Part shown: piece by piece, positions 36,141 through 46,630 of the stretch | Layout of the letters: each line of letters starts with the position of its first letter | How positions within the stretch are numbered: position 1 is the first letter of the stretch | NCBI RefSeq assembly: GCF_029255125.1 | Contig: NZ_JAPUVR010000138.1 | Span: 1 to 64,000 of the forward strand | Source: Accumulibacter sp. | Lineage (GTDB): Bacteria; Pseudomonadota; Gammaproteobacteria; Burkholderiales; Rhodocyclaceae | Reading direction: 5' to 3' | DNA length: 64,000 nt | Notes under the pieces: generated by a model | What the model was told of the DNA's origin: nothing | Databases searched by the model: none | The model's input: the letters and a program-made list of their open reading frames with translations, nothing else | Program-made: the position numbers and the translations under genes

Positions 36141-36388
36141 CCGTGGCAGTCCGCATTGCCGGTGGCGCCATTGCTCTACCTGCCAGCGCTCGTCGATCCG
36201 TAGCCCCAGCTTGCGTGCCGGTTTGCGGCCGGTCTGGATGAGCCGGTGCAGCAGGCGCCAGCCGCCTGCCGTCGCCGGCTGGCGAGGAAGCCTCCGAAGT
36301 CTTGCCTTTTTGTCTCATACTTGTCGCCGCTAGCCGGATCACCCGGCCAAGCGTCCCGATTCCACCGGGGTGACTGAACGGAGAGCTG

Positions 36389-39300
36389 ATGAGCAACGCG
36401 AATCAAGACGAAGCGAAGAAGGGGCGCCCGAGTTCGCGGCGCGCACCGCCGGTCGGCGCGTCGGCCGACAATGAGGGCGCGCACGCGCGCAGCGATGAAC
36501 GCCCGTTCATCGTCGGCATTGGTGCCTCGGCCGGTGGCCTGGAGGCGCTCAGCCTGCTGCTTCCCGGCTTGCCGAAGAACCTCGGCCTGACCTACGTCGT
36601 CGTTCAGCACCTGTCGCCGACCTACCGCAGCATGATGTCGCAGTTGCTTGGGCGCGAGACGACGATGCCGGTCAAGGACATCGAGGATGGGGCATTGCCG
36701 GAAGCGAACACCGTCTACATCACGCCGCCGAATCGCAACCTGACGCTGCTCGGCGGCTGCTTCCGTCTGGTCGAACCGGCGCGCGAGTCGATGCCCAAGC
36801 CGTCGGTGAATCGCTTCTTCGCCTCGTTGGCGGAGGAGATCGGCGAATCGACGATCGGCATCATTCTCTCCGGTACGGGTTCCGATGGCGCTGCTGGAAT
36901 CCATGCGATCAAGGCCGCGGGTGGCTTCACGTTCGCCCAGGACCCCGACACCGCCAAGTACAGCGGGATGCCACAATCGGCAATCGACACCGGCAGCGTC
37001 GACTGGATCCTGCCGCCGGAGAGCATGGGCGCCGAGATCAGCCTGATCGTCCTCAATCGTGGACTGATCCCGGTGGCGACGCAGGCGGCGAGTGCTCCAG
37101 CGACGCTGAAGACGCTGCTCGGCAAGGTGCGGGCGCGGACGCGGGTCGATTTCTCGCAGTACAAGGAGCCAACGCTGTGGCGGCGAATCGAGCGGCGGAT
37201 GGCGGCCAACCATGTCAGCACCTTGCACGACTATCTGCAGGTGGTCGATCAGACGCCAGTCGAACTCGACAAGCTGTGCAAGGACATCCTGATTTCAGTC
37301 ACCGCGTTCTTCCGCGACACCGACGCTTTCGCCCGCCTCGACAAGGTGGTTGCCGAGATCCTCGCCGGTAAGCAGCCGGGCGACGACATCCGCGTCTGGG
37401 TGGCCGGCTGCGCCACCGGTGAAGAAGCCTACTCGCTGGCCATCCTCTTCGCCGAACGTCTGGGGGCCGCTTTCGACCAATATCGGTTACAGATCTTCGC
37501 TACCGACATCGATCTGGACGCGATGGCGCTTGCCCGGCGTGGCGTCTTCGCCGCTTCAAGCCTGGCGCACATGGACCGCGGGCGCATTCGGGCGCATTTC
37601 ACGCCGCACGGTGATCGCTACGAGATCAACAAAATCTTGCGTGATGTGGTCATTTTTGCCCGCCAGGATCTGGTTCAGGACCCGCCTTTTCTCCGCCTCG
37701 ACCTGGTGAGCTGTCGCAATGTGCTGATCTACTTCCAGAGCGAGCTGCAGGCCCGGCTGCTCTCGGTCTTCCATTACGCGCTCAATCCTGGCGGCTATCT
37801 CTTTCTCGGCAAGTCTGAGGGAATCTTCCAGCAGGAGGCGCTGTTTGGCGTCGTCGACAAGGACGGCCGCCTCTACCGGCGGCACGGCGTGAGCGCCCGC
37901 CTGCCGCTGCTGCGCGCCGAGATGCAGCCGCCGGCGGCGGGCATGAATCAGCATCTGCGGGCAGCAAAGCCGACGACCCCGCTCGCTTTCGAGAACATTC
38001 TGCTCGAAGCGGCCGGGCGCTACTTCATTCCGACCAGCATTCTGATCAACGGCAAGTTCGAGATCCGCCATATTCATGGCGACACCAGCCGCCTGCTCAA
38101 CGTCGCGCCGGGCAAGCCGGCTTTCGACTTGCTCTCGTTGATTCGCCGCGAGTTGCGCACCGAGGTGCAGGTGCTGATGCGCCAAGCACAGGTGAAGCAG
38201 CTTGTTGCTTATGGGCGTCCACGCCACATCAAGGCGCTCGACCCGGGTCGTGGCCTGCGTCTTTCGGTGCATCCGCTGTCGGCGATCGACAGCGAAGCGC
38301 TGTTCATGGTGTGCATCGAATGGATTCAGCCGACTGCCGGGCGCGGCGCGGTCGAAGACAGCAACACGATCACCGACAAGGAGCTTGAGGACGAACTGGC
38401 GGCGACGCGCGAACACCTGCAGACGCTGGTCGAGGAACTGGAGACCTCGAACGAGGAAATGCAGGCGCTCAACGAAGAGATTCAGGCGTCGAACGAGGAA
38501 ATGCAGGCGTCGAACGAGGAGCTGGAGGCGTCGAACGAGGAACTGCAGTCGACCAACGAAGAGCTGGCGACGGTCAACGAAGAGTTGCAGATCAAGACTG
38601 CCGAGACGCAGGAACTGAACGTCGAACTCGAGTGCATCCAGAACAGTGTCGATTACCCGCTGCTCGTGCTCGACCGCAACCTCAGTCTGCAGCGCTTCAA
38701 CAGCGCTGCAGCGCGCGTCTTCAAGCTGGCGGCGGCGCAAAGCGGACGCCATCTGCGCGACCTGCCGCTACCCGCCGGCATGCCCGATCTGGTGGCGAGG
38801 AGTCAACAGGTGATCGAGACGCAGGAGGCTTTCGACTGCCAGATCGTGAACGCCAACCGTCGCCACTATGCCCTGCACATCGTGCCGCTGCTGCGCGACA
38901 CGCAACGCGTGATTGGCGTCATCCTGCTCTTTGCCGACAATACCAGCCTTTACGAGGTCGAGCGTTCGGCGCGCGAAACGCAGGTCAGATTGCTCGCCGT
39001 AATGAACAATTCGATTTCGCTGATGGCGGTCAAGGATTCGTCGGGCCGCTATCAGTTTGCCAATCCGCGCTTCGAAGCGACGTTCGGATTTGCTGCCGGG
39101 CAGGCAATTGGCAAGACCGACGGGCAACTCTTTCCAGCCGAGGTCTGCGAGATCTTCCGCGAGAGCGAAATCGCAGCGATGCGCCAGCGGCAGGGCGTCG
39201 AACGCGAGGAAGCCTTGCCCTTACGCGACGGGCCGCGCCATTTCCTGGCTGTACGCTTTCCGCTGCTCGACGACGACGGCGCGATTACTGGACTCTGTTT

Positions 39301-41002
39301 CCAGGCGACCGACATTACTGCGCGCAAGCAAGCCGAAGACAGCCTGCGCCTGGCGGCAATGGTCTTTGAACGCGCTTCGGAAGGCGTCATGGTGACCGAT
39401 ACCGAGCAACGCATTCTGACGGTGAACGATGCGTTCACGGCGCTCACCGGCTACACGCGCGAGGAGGTCGTCGGCCAGTCGCCCAGCCTGCTGCGATCGC
39501 ATCTGACCTCGCCTGAGCTCTACCGCGACATGTGGGAGCGGATCAACCGCCTCGGCGTCTGGCAGGGGGAAATCTGGAACCGGCGCAAGAACGGCGAGCT
39601 TTTCCTCGAATGGTTGTCGATCAACACGGTGAAGGACGCGAGCGGAGAGGTGATCAACTATGTCGGCATGTTCAGCGACATCACCAAGGCACGCGAGTCG
39701 CAGCAGCGGATCGAGTACCTGGCAACGCACGACGAGTTGACCGGGCTGCCCAACCGGGCGCTGTTCAACGACCGCCTGCAGCTCGCCCTGGCGCGCGCTG
39801 AACGCCAGAGTGAAAGCATGGGGGTCGTCTTCATCGACCTCGACGACTTCAAGGTCGTGAACGATACGCTCGGCCACCCGACGGGCGACCGGCTGTTGAA
39901 GCAGGCGGCCATGCGACTGCTCGACTGCGTTCGCGCCGAGGACACGGTGGCTCGGCTGGGGGGTGACGAGTTCGTCGTCCTGCTCGAAACGAGCGACCGG
40001 AAGGAAGCGACACGCACGGCCCAGCGTCTGCTCAATGCGCTGAGCACCAGCTACTGCTTCGAAGAGCACGAGTGTTTCGTCAGTGCGAGCATCGGCCTGA
40101 GCATGTTTCCGGAGGACGCCAGCGACGCCGGCGCGCTGATGCGCAAGGCGGATTCGGCAATGTACCGGGCCAAGGACCACGGCAAGAACGCTTTCCGCTT
40201 CTTTACCGCCGACCTTGCGCGGCATGCGGCGCGCCGACTCACGCTCGAGACCGGTCTGCGGCGAGCCATCGACAGCCGCGAGCTGACCGTCCACTATCAG
40301 CCGCAGGTGAGCTTCTCCAGTCAGCAGGTGATCGGCGCCGAGGCCCTCGTGCGCTGGGCGTGCAACGGGGAAGCCGTCGAACCGGTGGAGTTCATCCCGG
40401 TGGCCGAGCAGAGCAGCGTGATCGTCGCGCTCGACGAGTGGGTTCTCGGCGAGGTCTGCCGGCAGATCGTGCGTTGGGATCAAGCTGGATTGCCGCCGGT
40501 ACGCGTCAGCGTCAACGTCTCGGCACGCCACTTCCGCAAGGAGGGGATGGCCGCCGACCTGATGCAGATTGTCAGCGCGCACGGCGTCGCGCCGCAACGG
40601 CTGTGCGTCGAGATCACCGAAGGCGTGCTGATGGATGTCGAGCGCGCCGAACGCATGCTTGCCGACCTGGTCGCCCATGGCTTGACGATCAGCATCGACG
40701 ACTTTGGCACCGGCTTTTCGTCGCTCTCCTACCTGAAGCGCTTTCCGATCCACGAACTGAAGATCGCGCGCAGCTTCGTCAACGGCATCGCGCGCAGCGC
40801 CGACGACCGCGCAATCGGTTCGGCAATCATCACGCTGGCTCGCAACATGGGCATGAGCGTGGTTGCCGAGGGCGTCGAGCTGGCCGAACAGCATGCCGAA
40901 CTCGACGCTGCGGGTTGTCACTACGGGCAAGGTTTTCTCTATTCGCCGCCACTTGCCGCCGACGACTTTGCGCGCTGGCTGCAAGTGCGGCGAGCCGTCT
41001 GA
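36389..41002 (+). CDS. CheB-CheR-PAS-GGDEF-EAL fusion signalling protein
   Basis: 1537-residue cytosolic multidomain protein. In order: CheB methylesterase domain (about 38-230; Ser in GIGASAGG, His in VVQHLSP, Asp in SGTGSDGA); CheR methyltransferase (about 245-510; SAM motif VAGCATGEEAYS); a linker and a coiled coil (about 665-750) made of seven-residue NEE repeats; three PAS-type segments (about 750-1105). These are followed by GGDEF (about 1115-1275; ARLGGDEF at about 1190, I-site RAED five residues before) and EAL (about 1285-1525; EALVRW, DDFGTGFSSL, VVAEGVE). Every catalytic motif I checked is intact, so it may both make and break cyclic di-GMP. There is no CheB receiver domain. No chemotaxis genes adjoin it. 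Confidence 0.93.
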   Translation: MSNANQDEAKKGRPSSRRAPPVGASADNEGAHARSDERPFIVGIGASAGGLEALSLLLPGLPKNLGLTYVVVQHLSPTYRSMMSQLLGRETTMPVKDIEDGALPEANTVYITPPNRNLTLLGGCFRLVEPARESMPKPSVNRFFASLAEEIGESTIGIILSGTGSDGAAGIHAIKAAGGFTFAQDPDTAKYSGMPQSAIDTGSVDWILPPESMGAEISLIVLNRGLIPVATQAASAPATLKTLLGKVRARTRVDFSQYKEPTLWRRIERRMAANHVSTLHDYLQVVDQTPVELDKLCKDILISVTAFFRDTDAFARLDKVVAEILAGKQPGDDIRVWVAGCATGEEAYSLAILFAERLGAAFDQYRLQIFATDIDLDAMALARRGVFAASSLAHMDRGRIRAHFTPHGDRYEINKILRDVVIFARQDLVQDPPFLRLDLVSCRNVLIYFQSELQARLLSVFHYALNPGGYLFLGKSEGIFQQEALFGVVDKDGRLYRRHGVSARLPLLRAEMQPPAAGMNQHLRAAKPTTPLAFENILLEAAGRYFIPTSILINGKFEIRHIHGDTSRLLNVAPGKPAFDLLSLIRRELRTEVQVLMRQAQVKQLVAYGRPRHIKALDPGRGLRLSVHPLSAIDSEALFMVCIEWIQPTAGRGAVEDSNTITDKELEDELAATREHLQTLVEELETSNEEMQALNEEIQASNEEMQASNEELEASNEELQSTNEELATVNEELQIKTAETQELNVELECIQNSVDYPLLVLDRNLSLQRFNSAAARVFKLAAAQSGRHLRDLPLPAGMPDLVARSQQVIETQEAFDCQIVNANRRHYALHIVPLLRDTQRVIGVILLFADNTSLYEVERSARETQVRLLAVMNNSISLMAVKDSSGRYQFANPRFEATFGFAAGQAIGKTDGQLFPAEVCEIFRESEIAAMRQRQGVEREEALPLRDGPRHFLAVRFPLLDDDGAITGLCFQATDITARKQAEDSLRLAAMVFERASEGVMVTDTEQRILTVNDAFTALTGYTREEVVGQSPSLLRSHLTSPELYRDMWERINRLGVWQGEIWNRRKNGELFLEWLSINTVKDASGEVINYVGMFSDITKARESQQRIEYLATHDELTGLPNRALFNDRLQLALARAERQSESMGVVFIDLDDFKVVNDTLGHPTGDRLLKQAAMRLLDCVRAEDTVARLGGDEFVVLLETSDRKEATRTAQRLLNALSTSYCFEEHECFVSASIGLSMFPEDASDAGALMRKADSAMYRAKDHGKNAFRFFTADLARHAARRLTLETGLRRAIDSRELTVHYQPQVSFSSQQVIGAEALVRWACNGEAVEPVEFIPVAEQSSVIVALDEWVLGEVCRQIVRWDQAGLPPVRVSVNVSARHFRKEGMAADLMQIVSAHGVAPQRLCVEITEGVLMDVERAERMLADLVAHGLTISIDDFGTGFSSLSYLKRFPIHELKIARSFVNGIARSADDRAIGSAIITLARNMGMSVVAEGVELAEQHAELDAAGCHYGQGFLYSPPLAADDFARWLQVRRAV

Positions 41003-41095
41003 CGAGAGGGTGCTAGAATCGCGCTCGGGGTCCGCCACCCTGGCCCTGTGCTTAGTTTGCCTCACTTTGCCTTATCCTTGCCTTGGGAAACTGAT

Positions 41096-42103
<1,008 letters not shown>

Positions 42104-42168
42104 GTGAGGTGGTCGGTGCGGTCGCCCGCCGCAGCGGCCCGCGGGTGTTGCGGGCAGGGCGCTGGTCG

Positions 42169-42996
42169 TCAGCGTTGGCAGTGCGCACAGTAGAACGTCG
42201 AGCGTCCAGACTGGCGGAGCATTCTCACCGCTTGTCCACATGTCGGGCAGGGTTCGCCGGCGCGCCCATACACAGCACACGAGAGCTGGAAGCAGCCGGC
42301 GCCGCCATCGCTGTGGACGTAGTCGCGCACGCTGCTGCCGCCGGCCGCAATCGCCTTCCGTAGAGTCGAGCGGATTGCCTCGGCGAGGACCCGGTAGCGC
42401 TGCAGACTGATCCGGTTGGCCGCTCGGCGCGGCGAGACACCGGCCAGGAAGAGGCTTTCGGCAGCGTAGATGTTGCCGATACCGACGACCAGTCGACTGT
42501 CCATCAATAGCGGTTTGATCGGTCCACGGCGTTCACGGGTGGCGGCGTACAGCCAGTCGCCGTCAAAGCTTGCCGACAAGGGCTCGATTCCGAGTACGGC
42601 AAGCAGCGGAAGCCGCTCGATGTCGCTGCCTTCGTGCCAGACGAGGGCGCCGAAGCGGCGCGGGTCGCGCAGGCGAAGAACGCTTGCCCCGAACGAGAGG
42701 TCGAAATGGTCGTGTTTGCCGGCTGGAGTTTCAGCGGTGACCAGGCGCAAGCTGCCCGACATGCCGAGATGCAGCACCAGCCAGCCACCCCCCTGCTGGC
42801 TTGCACAGTCGAAGAGCAGGTATTTCCCGCGACGGTCGATGGTTTCCACGCGCAATCCGATCAGCCGCTCGGCCAGCCCCGGAGTGATTGCATGGCGCAG
42901 GCGGGGCGTGCGCACGACGGCGGCGACGACCTGCTGGCCGACGATGAACGGGAGCAGTCCCTGGCGGCTGACTTCAACCTCTGGAAGTTCCGGCAT
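42169..42996 (-). CDS. mutM: Formamidopyrimidine-DNA glycosylase
   Basis: Removes 8-oxoguanine and FapyG from DNA and nicks the site. 275 residues: Pro2 nucleophile and Glu3 in MPELPEVE, conserved Lys about 58-60 in RRGKYLLF, H2TH region GIGNIYAAESLFLAGVSP and a C-terminal zinc finger CPTCG...CAHC. The start is fixed by the invariant N terminus; an upstream in-frame extension to 43200 is spurious. Divergent from the TPR gene. Confidence 0.96.
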   Translation of the reverse strand: MPELPEVEVSRQGLLPFIVGQQVVAAVVRTPRLRHAITPGLAERLIGLRVETIDRRGKYLLFDCASQQGGGWLVLHLGMSGSLRLVTAETPAGKHDHFDLSFGASVLRLRDPRRFGALVWHEGSDIERLPLLAVLGIEPLSASFDGDWLYAATRERRGPIKPLLMDSRLVVGIGNIYAAESLFLAGVSPRRAANRISLQRYRVLAEAIRSTLRKAIAAGGSSVRDYVHSDGGAGCFQLSCAVYGRAGEPCPTCGQAVRMLRQSGRSTFYCAHCQR

Positions 42997-43090
42997 TGCC
43001 GCTGGCGCAAAAAGCCCATAACATGTGGAAAGCGGATTATCCCGCAAACCCGAACCGACCACGCTCCCGTTTGCAGCGAGCAAGGAAACC

Positions 43091-44854
43091 ATGAAGTCTA
43101 AGAAGAGCATCGCCCTCTGTGCAACGTTGGCATTGGCCGGCGTCGTGCCCGTCTTTGCTGCTGGCGAGGCAGTTGACGGCCGACCGCGCAAACCGGTCAC
43201 GCGCGAGGCAGCAGGGCAAGGCGAGAGCGGCGTGCCCGCGCGTGCTGCCGATCCACTACTGTTGGGACGCGGGCTGACCGCGCAGATCGTCTATCAGGTG
43301 CTGCTTGCCGAAGTTGCCCTGCAACGTGGTCGGGGCGACTTCGCCAGCCAGGCCTATACCGATCTGGCCCTGCGTACGCGCGACCCCGCCCTCCTCGAAC
43401 GGGCAATCGAGGTCGCCGGAATTGCGCGCCGTCTCGATCTGGTGCTCGAGCTTGCCCGTCAGTGGATACAGGTTGAACCCGATTCAAAGCGTGCGCAGCA
43501 GGTGCTGGCTGGCGTGATGATCATGAGCAATCAGTTCGACGGATTGGCTCCCCAGTTGATCAGCATGCTCGAAGCCGACCGGCCGGCGCTGCCCGGCAAC
43601 CTGCTCGGCTTGAACCGGATGCTTGCGCGCAGCCCGGATCGGCAGGCGGTGTACCAGTTGATCAGTCGGGTGTGCGCGCCTTTTCGCGATTTGCCCGAGG
43701 CGCACTACGCGCTGGCCGTCGCCGCGAGTTCAGCCGGCGAGAACGAACGCGCGCTGGCGGCGGCGCGCAAAGCGAACGAACTACGCCCCGATTGGGAACC
43801 GGCGGTGCTGGTCGAAGCCGAGCTCCTGGCGCGCCGGTCGCCAGCCGAGGCGATTGCCCGCTTGCAAGCGTTTGTCGATGCTTATCCGATGGCACGCGAT
43901 GTGCGCCTGTTTCTGGCGCGTGCGCTGGTCGGCGAAAAGCGCTACGCCGACGCCAAACGCCAGTTCGAACGCCTGCTCATCGCTTATCCAAACAATCCCG
44001 ATGTCGTTTTTCCGGTCGCCGTTCTGGCCTTGCAAGAAGACGATCGCGTCCTCGCCGAGGCACAACTCAAGCACCTGGTGACGCTCGACATTCCCGACAA
44101 GAGCACGGCCTACTACTACCTCGGCCAACTGGCGCAGGACGGCAAACGTCCGGATGAAGCATTGAGTCATTTCCGGCAGGTCCGGACGGGCGAACACGTC
44201 GTACCGTCCGTGGTGCGTAGCGCCGCCATTCTCTCCAGCCAGGGCAAGATCGGCGAAGCGCGCCGCCTCCTGCAGGACGCCGCGTCGGCCAACCCGCAGC
44301 AGCGAGTTCGCCTGCTGATTGCCGAGGCGGCGGTTCTACGCGAGGACAAGCAGTACGCGGCGGCTCTGGAGCTACTCGACAATGAACTGGCGGCGCAACC
44401 GGACGAGCCCGATCTGCTTTACGAGTCTGCCCTGCTGGCCGAGAAGCTTGACCGTCTCGAACTGATGGAAAGCCGCTTGCGCAAACTGATCGAACTGCAG
44501 CCGGAGAATGCGCAGGCGTACAACGCGCTCGGCTATTCGTATGCGGAACGCAACCTGCGCCTGCCAGAGGCCAGGCAGTTGATCGAAAAGGCGCTGCAAC
44601 TGGCGCCGGACGATCCTTTCATCCTGGACAGCATGGGCTGGGTGCTCTATCGCCAGGGTGATCATGCCGGTGCGCTGACCCTGCTGCTGAAGGCGTATGG
44701 GCAGCGTTCGGATCCGGAGATCGCCGCGCACGTCGGCGAGGTGCTCTGGACGCTGGGTCGCTACGACGAGGCGCGGCGTACCTTGCGCGAAGCACAGACG
44801 AAGCATCCGGGCAACGACGTGTTGAGCGAAGCGGTCCGGAAGTTTGCCCAGTGA
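43091..44854 (+). CDS. Periplasmic TPR-repeat protein
   Basis: 587 residues: a signal peptide (residues 1-24, ending VFAAG) and then nearly continuous TPR-like helical pairs, for example QQVLAGVMIMSNQFDGLAPQ, YALAVAASSAGENERALAAA and the canonical pair ENAQAYNALGYSYAERNLR / DSMGWVLYRQGDHAGALTLL. Proteins like it stand before lolB in many Betaproteobacteria; a role in outer membrane or cell-envelope assembly is inferred from that. The stop overlaps the lolB start (GTGA). Confidence 0.85.
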   Translation: MKSKKSIALCATLALAGVVPVFAAGEAVDGRPRKPVTREAAGQGESGVPARAADPLLLGRGLTAQIVYQVLLAEVALQRGRGDFASQAYTDLALRTRDPALLERAIEVAGIARRLDLVLELARQWIQVEPDSKRAQQVLAGVMIMSNQFDGLAPQLISMLEADRPALPGNLLGLNRMLARSPDRQAVYQLISRVCAPFRDLPEAHYALAVAASSAGENERALAAARKANELRPDWEPAVLVEAELLARRSPAEAIARLQAFVDAYPMARDVRLFLARALVGEKRYADAKRQFERLLIAYPNNPDVVFPVAVLALQEDDRVLAEAQLKHLVTLDIPDKSTAYYYLGQLAQDGKRPDEALSHFRQVRTGEHVVPSVVRSAAILSSQGKIGEARRLLQDAASANPQQRVRLLIAEAAVLREDKQYAAALELLDNELAAQPDEPDLLYESALLAEKLDRLELMESRLRKLIELQPENAQAYNALGYSYAERNLRLPEARQLIEKALQLAPDDPFILDSMGWVLYRQGDHAGALTLLLKAYGQRSDPEIAAHVGEVLWTLGRYDEARRTLREAQTKHPGNDVLSEAVRKFAQ

Positions 44855-45471
44855 GCAGTCGCTCCGAGCGCGACCGCCGAGCAGCCTGGCGGTCATTCGA
44901 AGCTCGCCTGCCGCTACTCTTTGCCGGCCTGCTATTGGTTGCCGCGTGTTCGACGCCGGGCCGCGTTGGTGATGCTGCTTCGGCGATCGGGCGCGACCGC
45001 CTGCAGGCGTTCTCGCTCGCCGGGCGTTTTGCGCTGCGTCAGCAAGAGGGCAGCCATTCCGGGCGCATCGCCTGGCGACATGCCGGCGATTCCGATCACC
45101 TGGTCATTTCCTCGCCGTTTGGCCAAGCCCTTGCCGAGGTGTTTGGCAACGCGGGCGGCGCGCGCCTGCTTGGCAACGATGGGAAAATCTACGAAGCAGC
45201 GACGATCGACGAGTTGCTGGTCGCGGTGCTCGGCTATCCACTACCGCTCGGCCAGCTCGTCGATTGGCTGCGCGGCAAAAGCGGAGCGGGCGGGCAGGTG
45301 GTCAACGACAGCTTCGGGCGGCCGCTCGAGGTGGTCGATCAGGAGTGGCGCCTGCGTTACCAGTACGACAATGACGACGCGCAGGCCTTGCCTGGCCGGC
45401 TGTTCGTCGAGCGCGCGCAAGTCTTTGAACTGCGCCTGCGCATCGACGAATGGACCGAGCTTGCACCCTGA
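44851..45471 (+). CDS. lolB: Outer membrane lipoprotein receptor LolB
   Basis: Receives lipoproteins from LolA and inserts them into the outer membrane. 206 residues with GTG start at 44851, lipobox LLVAAC (Cys about 33) and a LolB fold with FSLAGRFALRQQEGSHSGRI and the hydrophobic loop region; C-terminal RLRIDEWTELAP is typical. Overlaps the TPR gene by 4 bases and is followed by ispE after 12 bases: the usual lolB-ispE-prs order. Confidence 0.92.
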   Translation: MSSRSERDRRAAWRSFEARLPLLFAGLLLVAACSTPGRVGDAASAIGRDRLQAFSLAGRFALRQQEGSHSGRIAWRHAGDSDHLVISSPFGQALAEVFGNAGGARLLGNDGKIYEAATIDELLVAVLGYPLPLGQLVDWLRGKSGAGGQVVNDSFGRPLEVVDQEWRLRYQYDNDDAQALPGRLFVERAQVFELRLRIDEWTELAP

Positions 45472-45483
45472 GAGCAGGCGCAC

Positions 45484-46365
45484 ATGTCCGCCGCGCATGC
45501 ACGCTGGAACTGGCAGAGCGTCTACCCGGCGCCCGCCAAGCTCAACCTTTTTCTGCACGTGATTGGTCGCCGGGCCGACGGTTACCACCTGCTGCAGACG
45601 GTGTTCCGGCTGATCGAGCGCGGCGACAGCTTGCGTTTCTCGCCCCGCCAGGACGGCCAAGTGTGTCAGATGACGCCCTTGCCCGGGGTGCGCGCTGACG
45701 ACGACCTGAGTGTACGCGCCGCGCGTCTGCTGCAGGCCGAGGCTAGCGCGCAGGGCAGGGGATGCGTGCCCGGTGTCGATATCAGTGTGGAGAAACGTCT
45801 GCCTTTGGGGGGTGGCCTGGGCGGCGGCAGTTCGGACGCGGCGACCGTCCTGCTCGCGCTCAATCACCTCTGGCAGCTCGGTCTGCGCCGCAAGCGGCTG
45901 CAGGAAATCGGCCTTGCGCTGGGCGCCGACGTTCCGTTCTTTGTTTTTGGGCGCAATGCTTTCGCGCAGGGCGTCGGTGACGCGCTGCAGGCGCTTGACC
46001 TGCCCGCGCGCCACTACCTGGTTCTACAACCGGCGGTGAGCGTGTCGACGGCGGCGATCTTTTCAGCCCCCGAGCTTCGCCGTGATACGCCGCCAGTCAG
46101 CGTCGGCGAATGGTCGGCGGGCTTTGGCCGGAACGACTTGCAGAGCGTCGCCTGCGCCCGCTTTCGCGAAATCGCCGACTGCCTGGACTGGCTTTCGCGC
46201 TTTGCCGAGGCGCGGATGACCGGTTCCGGGGCGTGCGTCTTCGCCGAATTTGCCGACCGCGACCTGGCCGAGGATGTCTGTCGGCGGGCTCCGCCTGGGC
46301 TGCGCGCATGGGTCGCTGCCGGCGTCGAGCGGCATCCGCTGTACGACCTGGCGGCGGACGACTGA
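45484..46365 (+). CDS. ispE: 4-diphosphocytidyl-2-C-methyl-D-erythritol kinase
   Basis: MEP-pathway kinase for isoprenoid precursors. 293 residues, GHMP superfamily: substrate region YPAPAKLNLFLHVIGRRADG, ATP-binding glycine motif LPLGGGLGGGSSDAA (about 107-121) and C-terminal MTGSGACVFAEF. Follows lolB in the same operon. Confidence 0.96.
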   Translation: MSAAHARWNWQSVYPAPAKLNLFLHVIGRRADGYHLLQTVFRLIERGDSLRFSPRQDGQVCQMTPLPGVRADDDLSVRAARLLQAEASAQGRGCVPGVDISVEKRLPLGGGLGGGSSDAATVLLALNHLWQLGLRRKRLQEIGLALGADVPFFVFGRNAFAQGVGDALQALDLPARHYLVLQPAVSVSTAAIFSAPELRRDTPPVSVGEWSAGFGRNDLQSVACARFREIADCLDWLSRFAEARMTGSGACVFAEFADRDLAEDVCRRAPPGLRAWVAAGVERHPLYDLAADD

Positions 46366-46396
46366 CCGGCAAGCATGCGCCTTGCCGAGCAGCAGC

Positions 46397-46425
46397 TTTT
46401 TTTCTCGGCGAAATCCCTTTATAAT
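46397..46425 (+). promoter_or_regulatory. Probable promoter of tRNA-Gln
   Basis: Perfect -10 TATAAT at 46420-46425 with a T-rich -35 region (46397-46402) 17 bases upstream and a GC-rich discriminator behind it, as at stable-RNA promoters. About 39 bases ahead of the tRNA. Confidence 0.6.
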
Positions 46426-46463
46426 GCGCCCCTCGCTCGCTGGCCGGGCGAGAGCTTTACCGC

Positions 46464-46540
46464 TGGGGAGTCGCCAAGTTGGTCAAGGCACCGGATTTTG
46501 ATTCCGGCATCCGAAGGTTCGAATCCTTCCTCCCCAGCCA
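46464..46540 (+). tRNA. tRNA-Gln (anticodon TTG)
   Basis: Full cloverleaf by eye: acceptor TGGGGAG pairs with CTCCCCA, anticodon stem CCGGA/TCCGG around loop TTTTGAT (anticodon TTG), T arm GAAGG TTCGAAT CCTTC, and an encoded CCA. Sits between ispE and prs, a conserved place in Betaproteobacteria. Confidence 0.97.
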
Positions 46541-46630
46541 CTCCGATTCTGTCAAAGCGGGTAGGCTGCCTAGCCTGCCCGTCTTGCTTTATAAGGCGCC
46601 GCTTGCCTGGGGCGTCAGGGGAAGCACAGC

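Noticed and set aside
39221-41065. Long minus-strand frame opposite the GGDEF-EAL part of the fusion gene
   Set aside because: The plus strand has all catalytic motifs; the opposite frame shows only compositional peptides rich in His, Arg and Asp.
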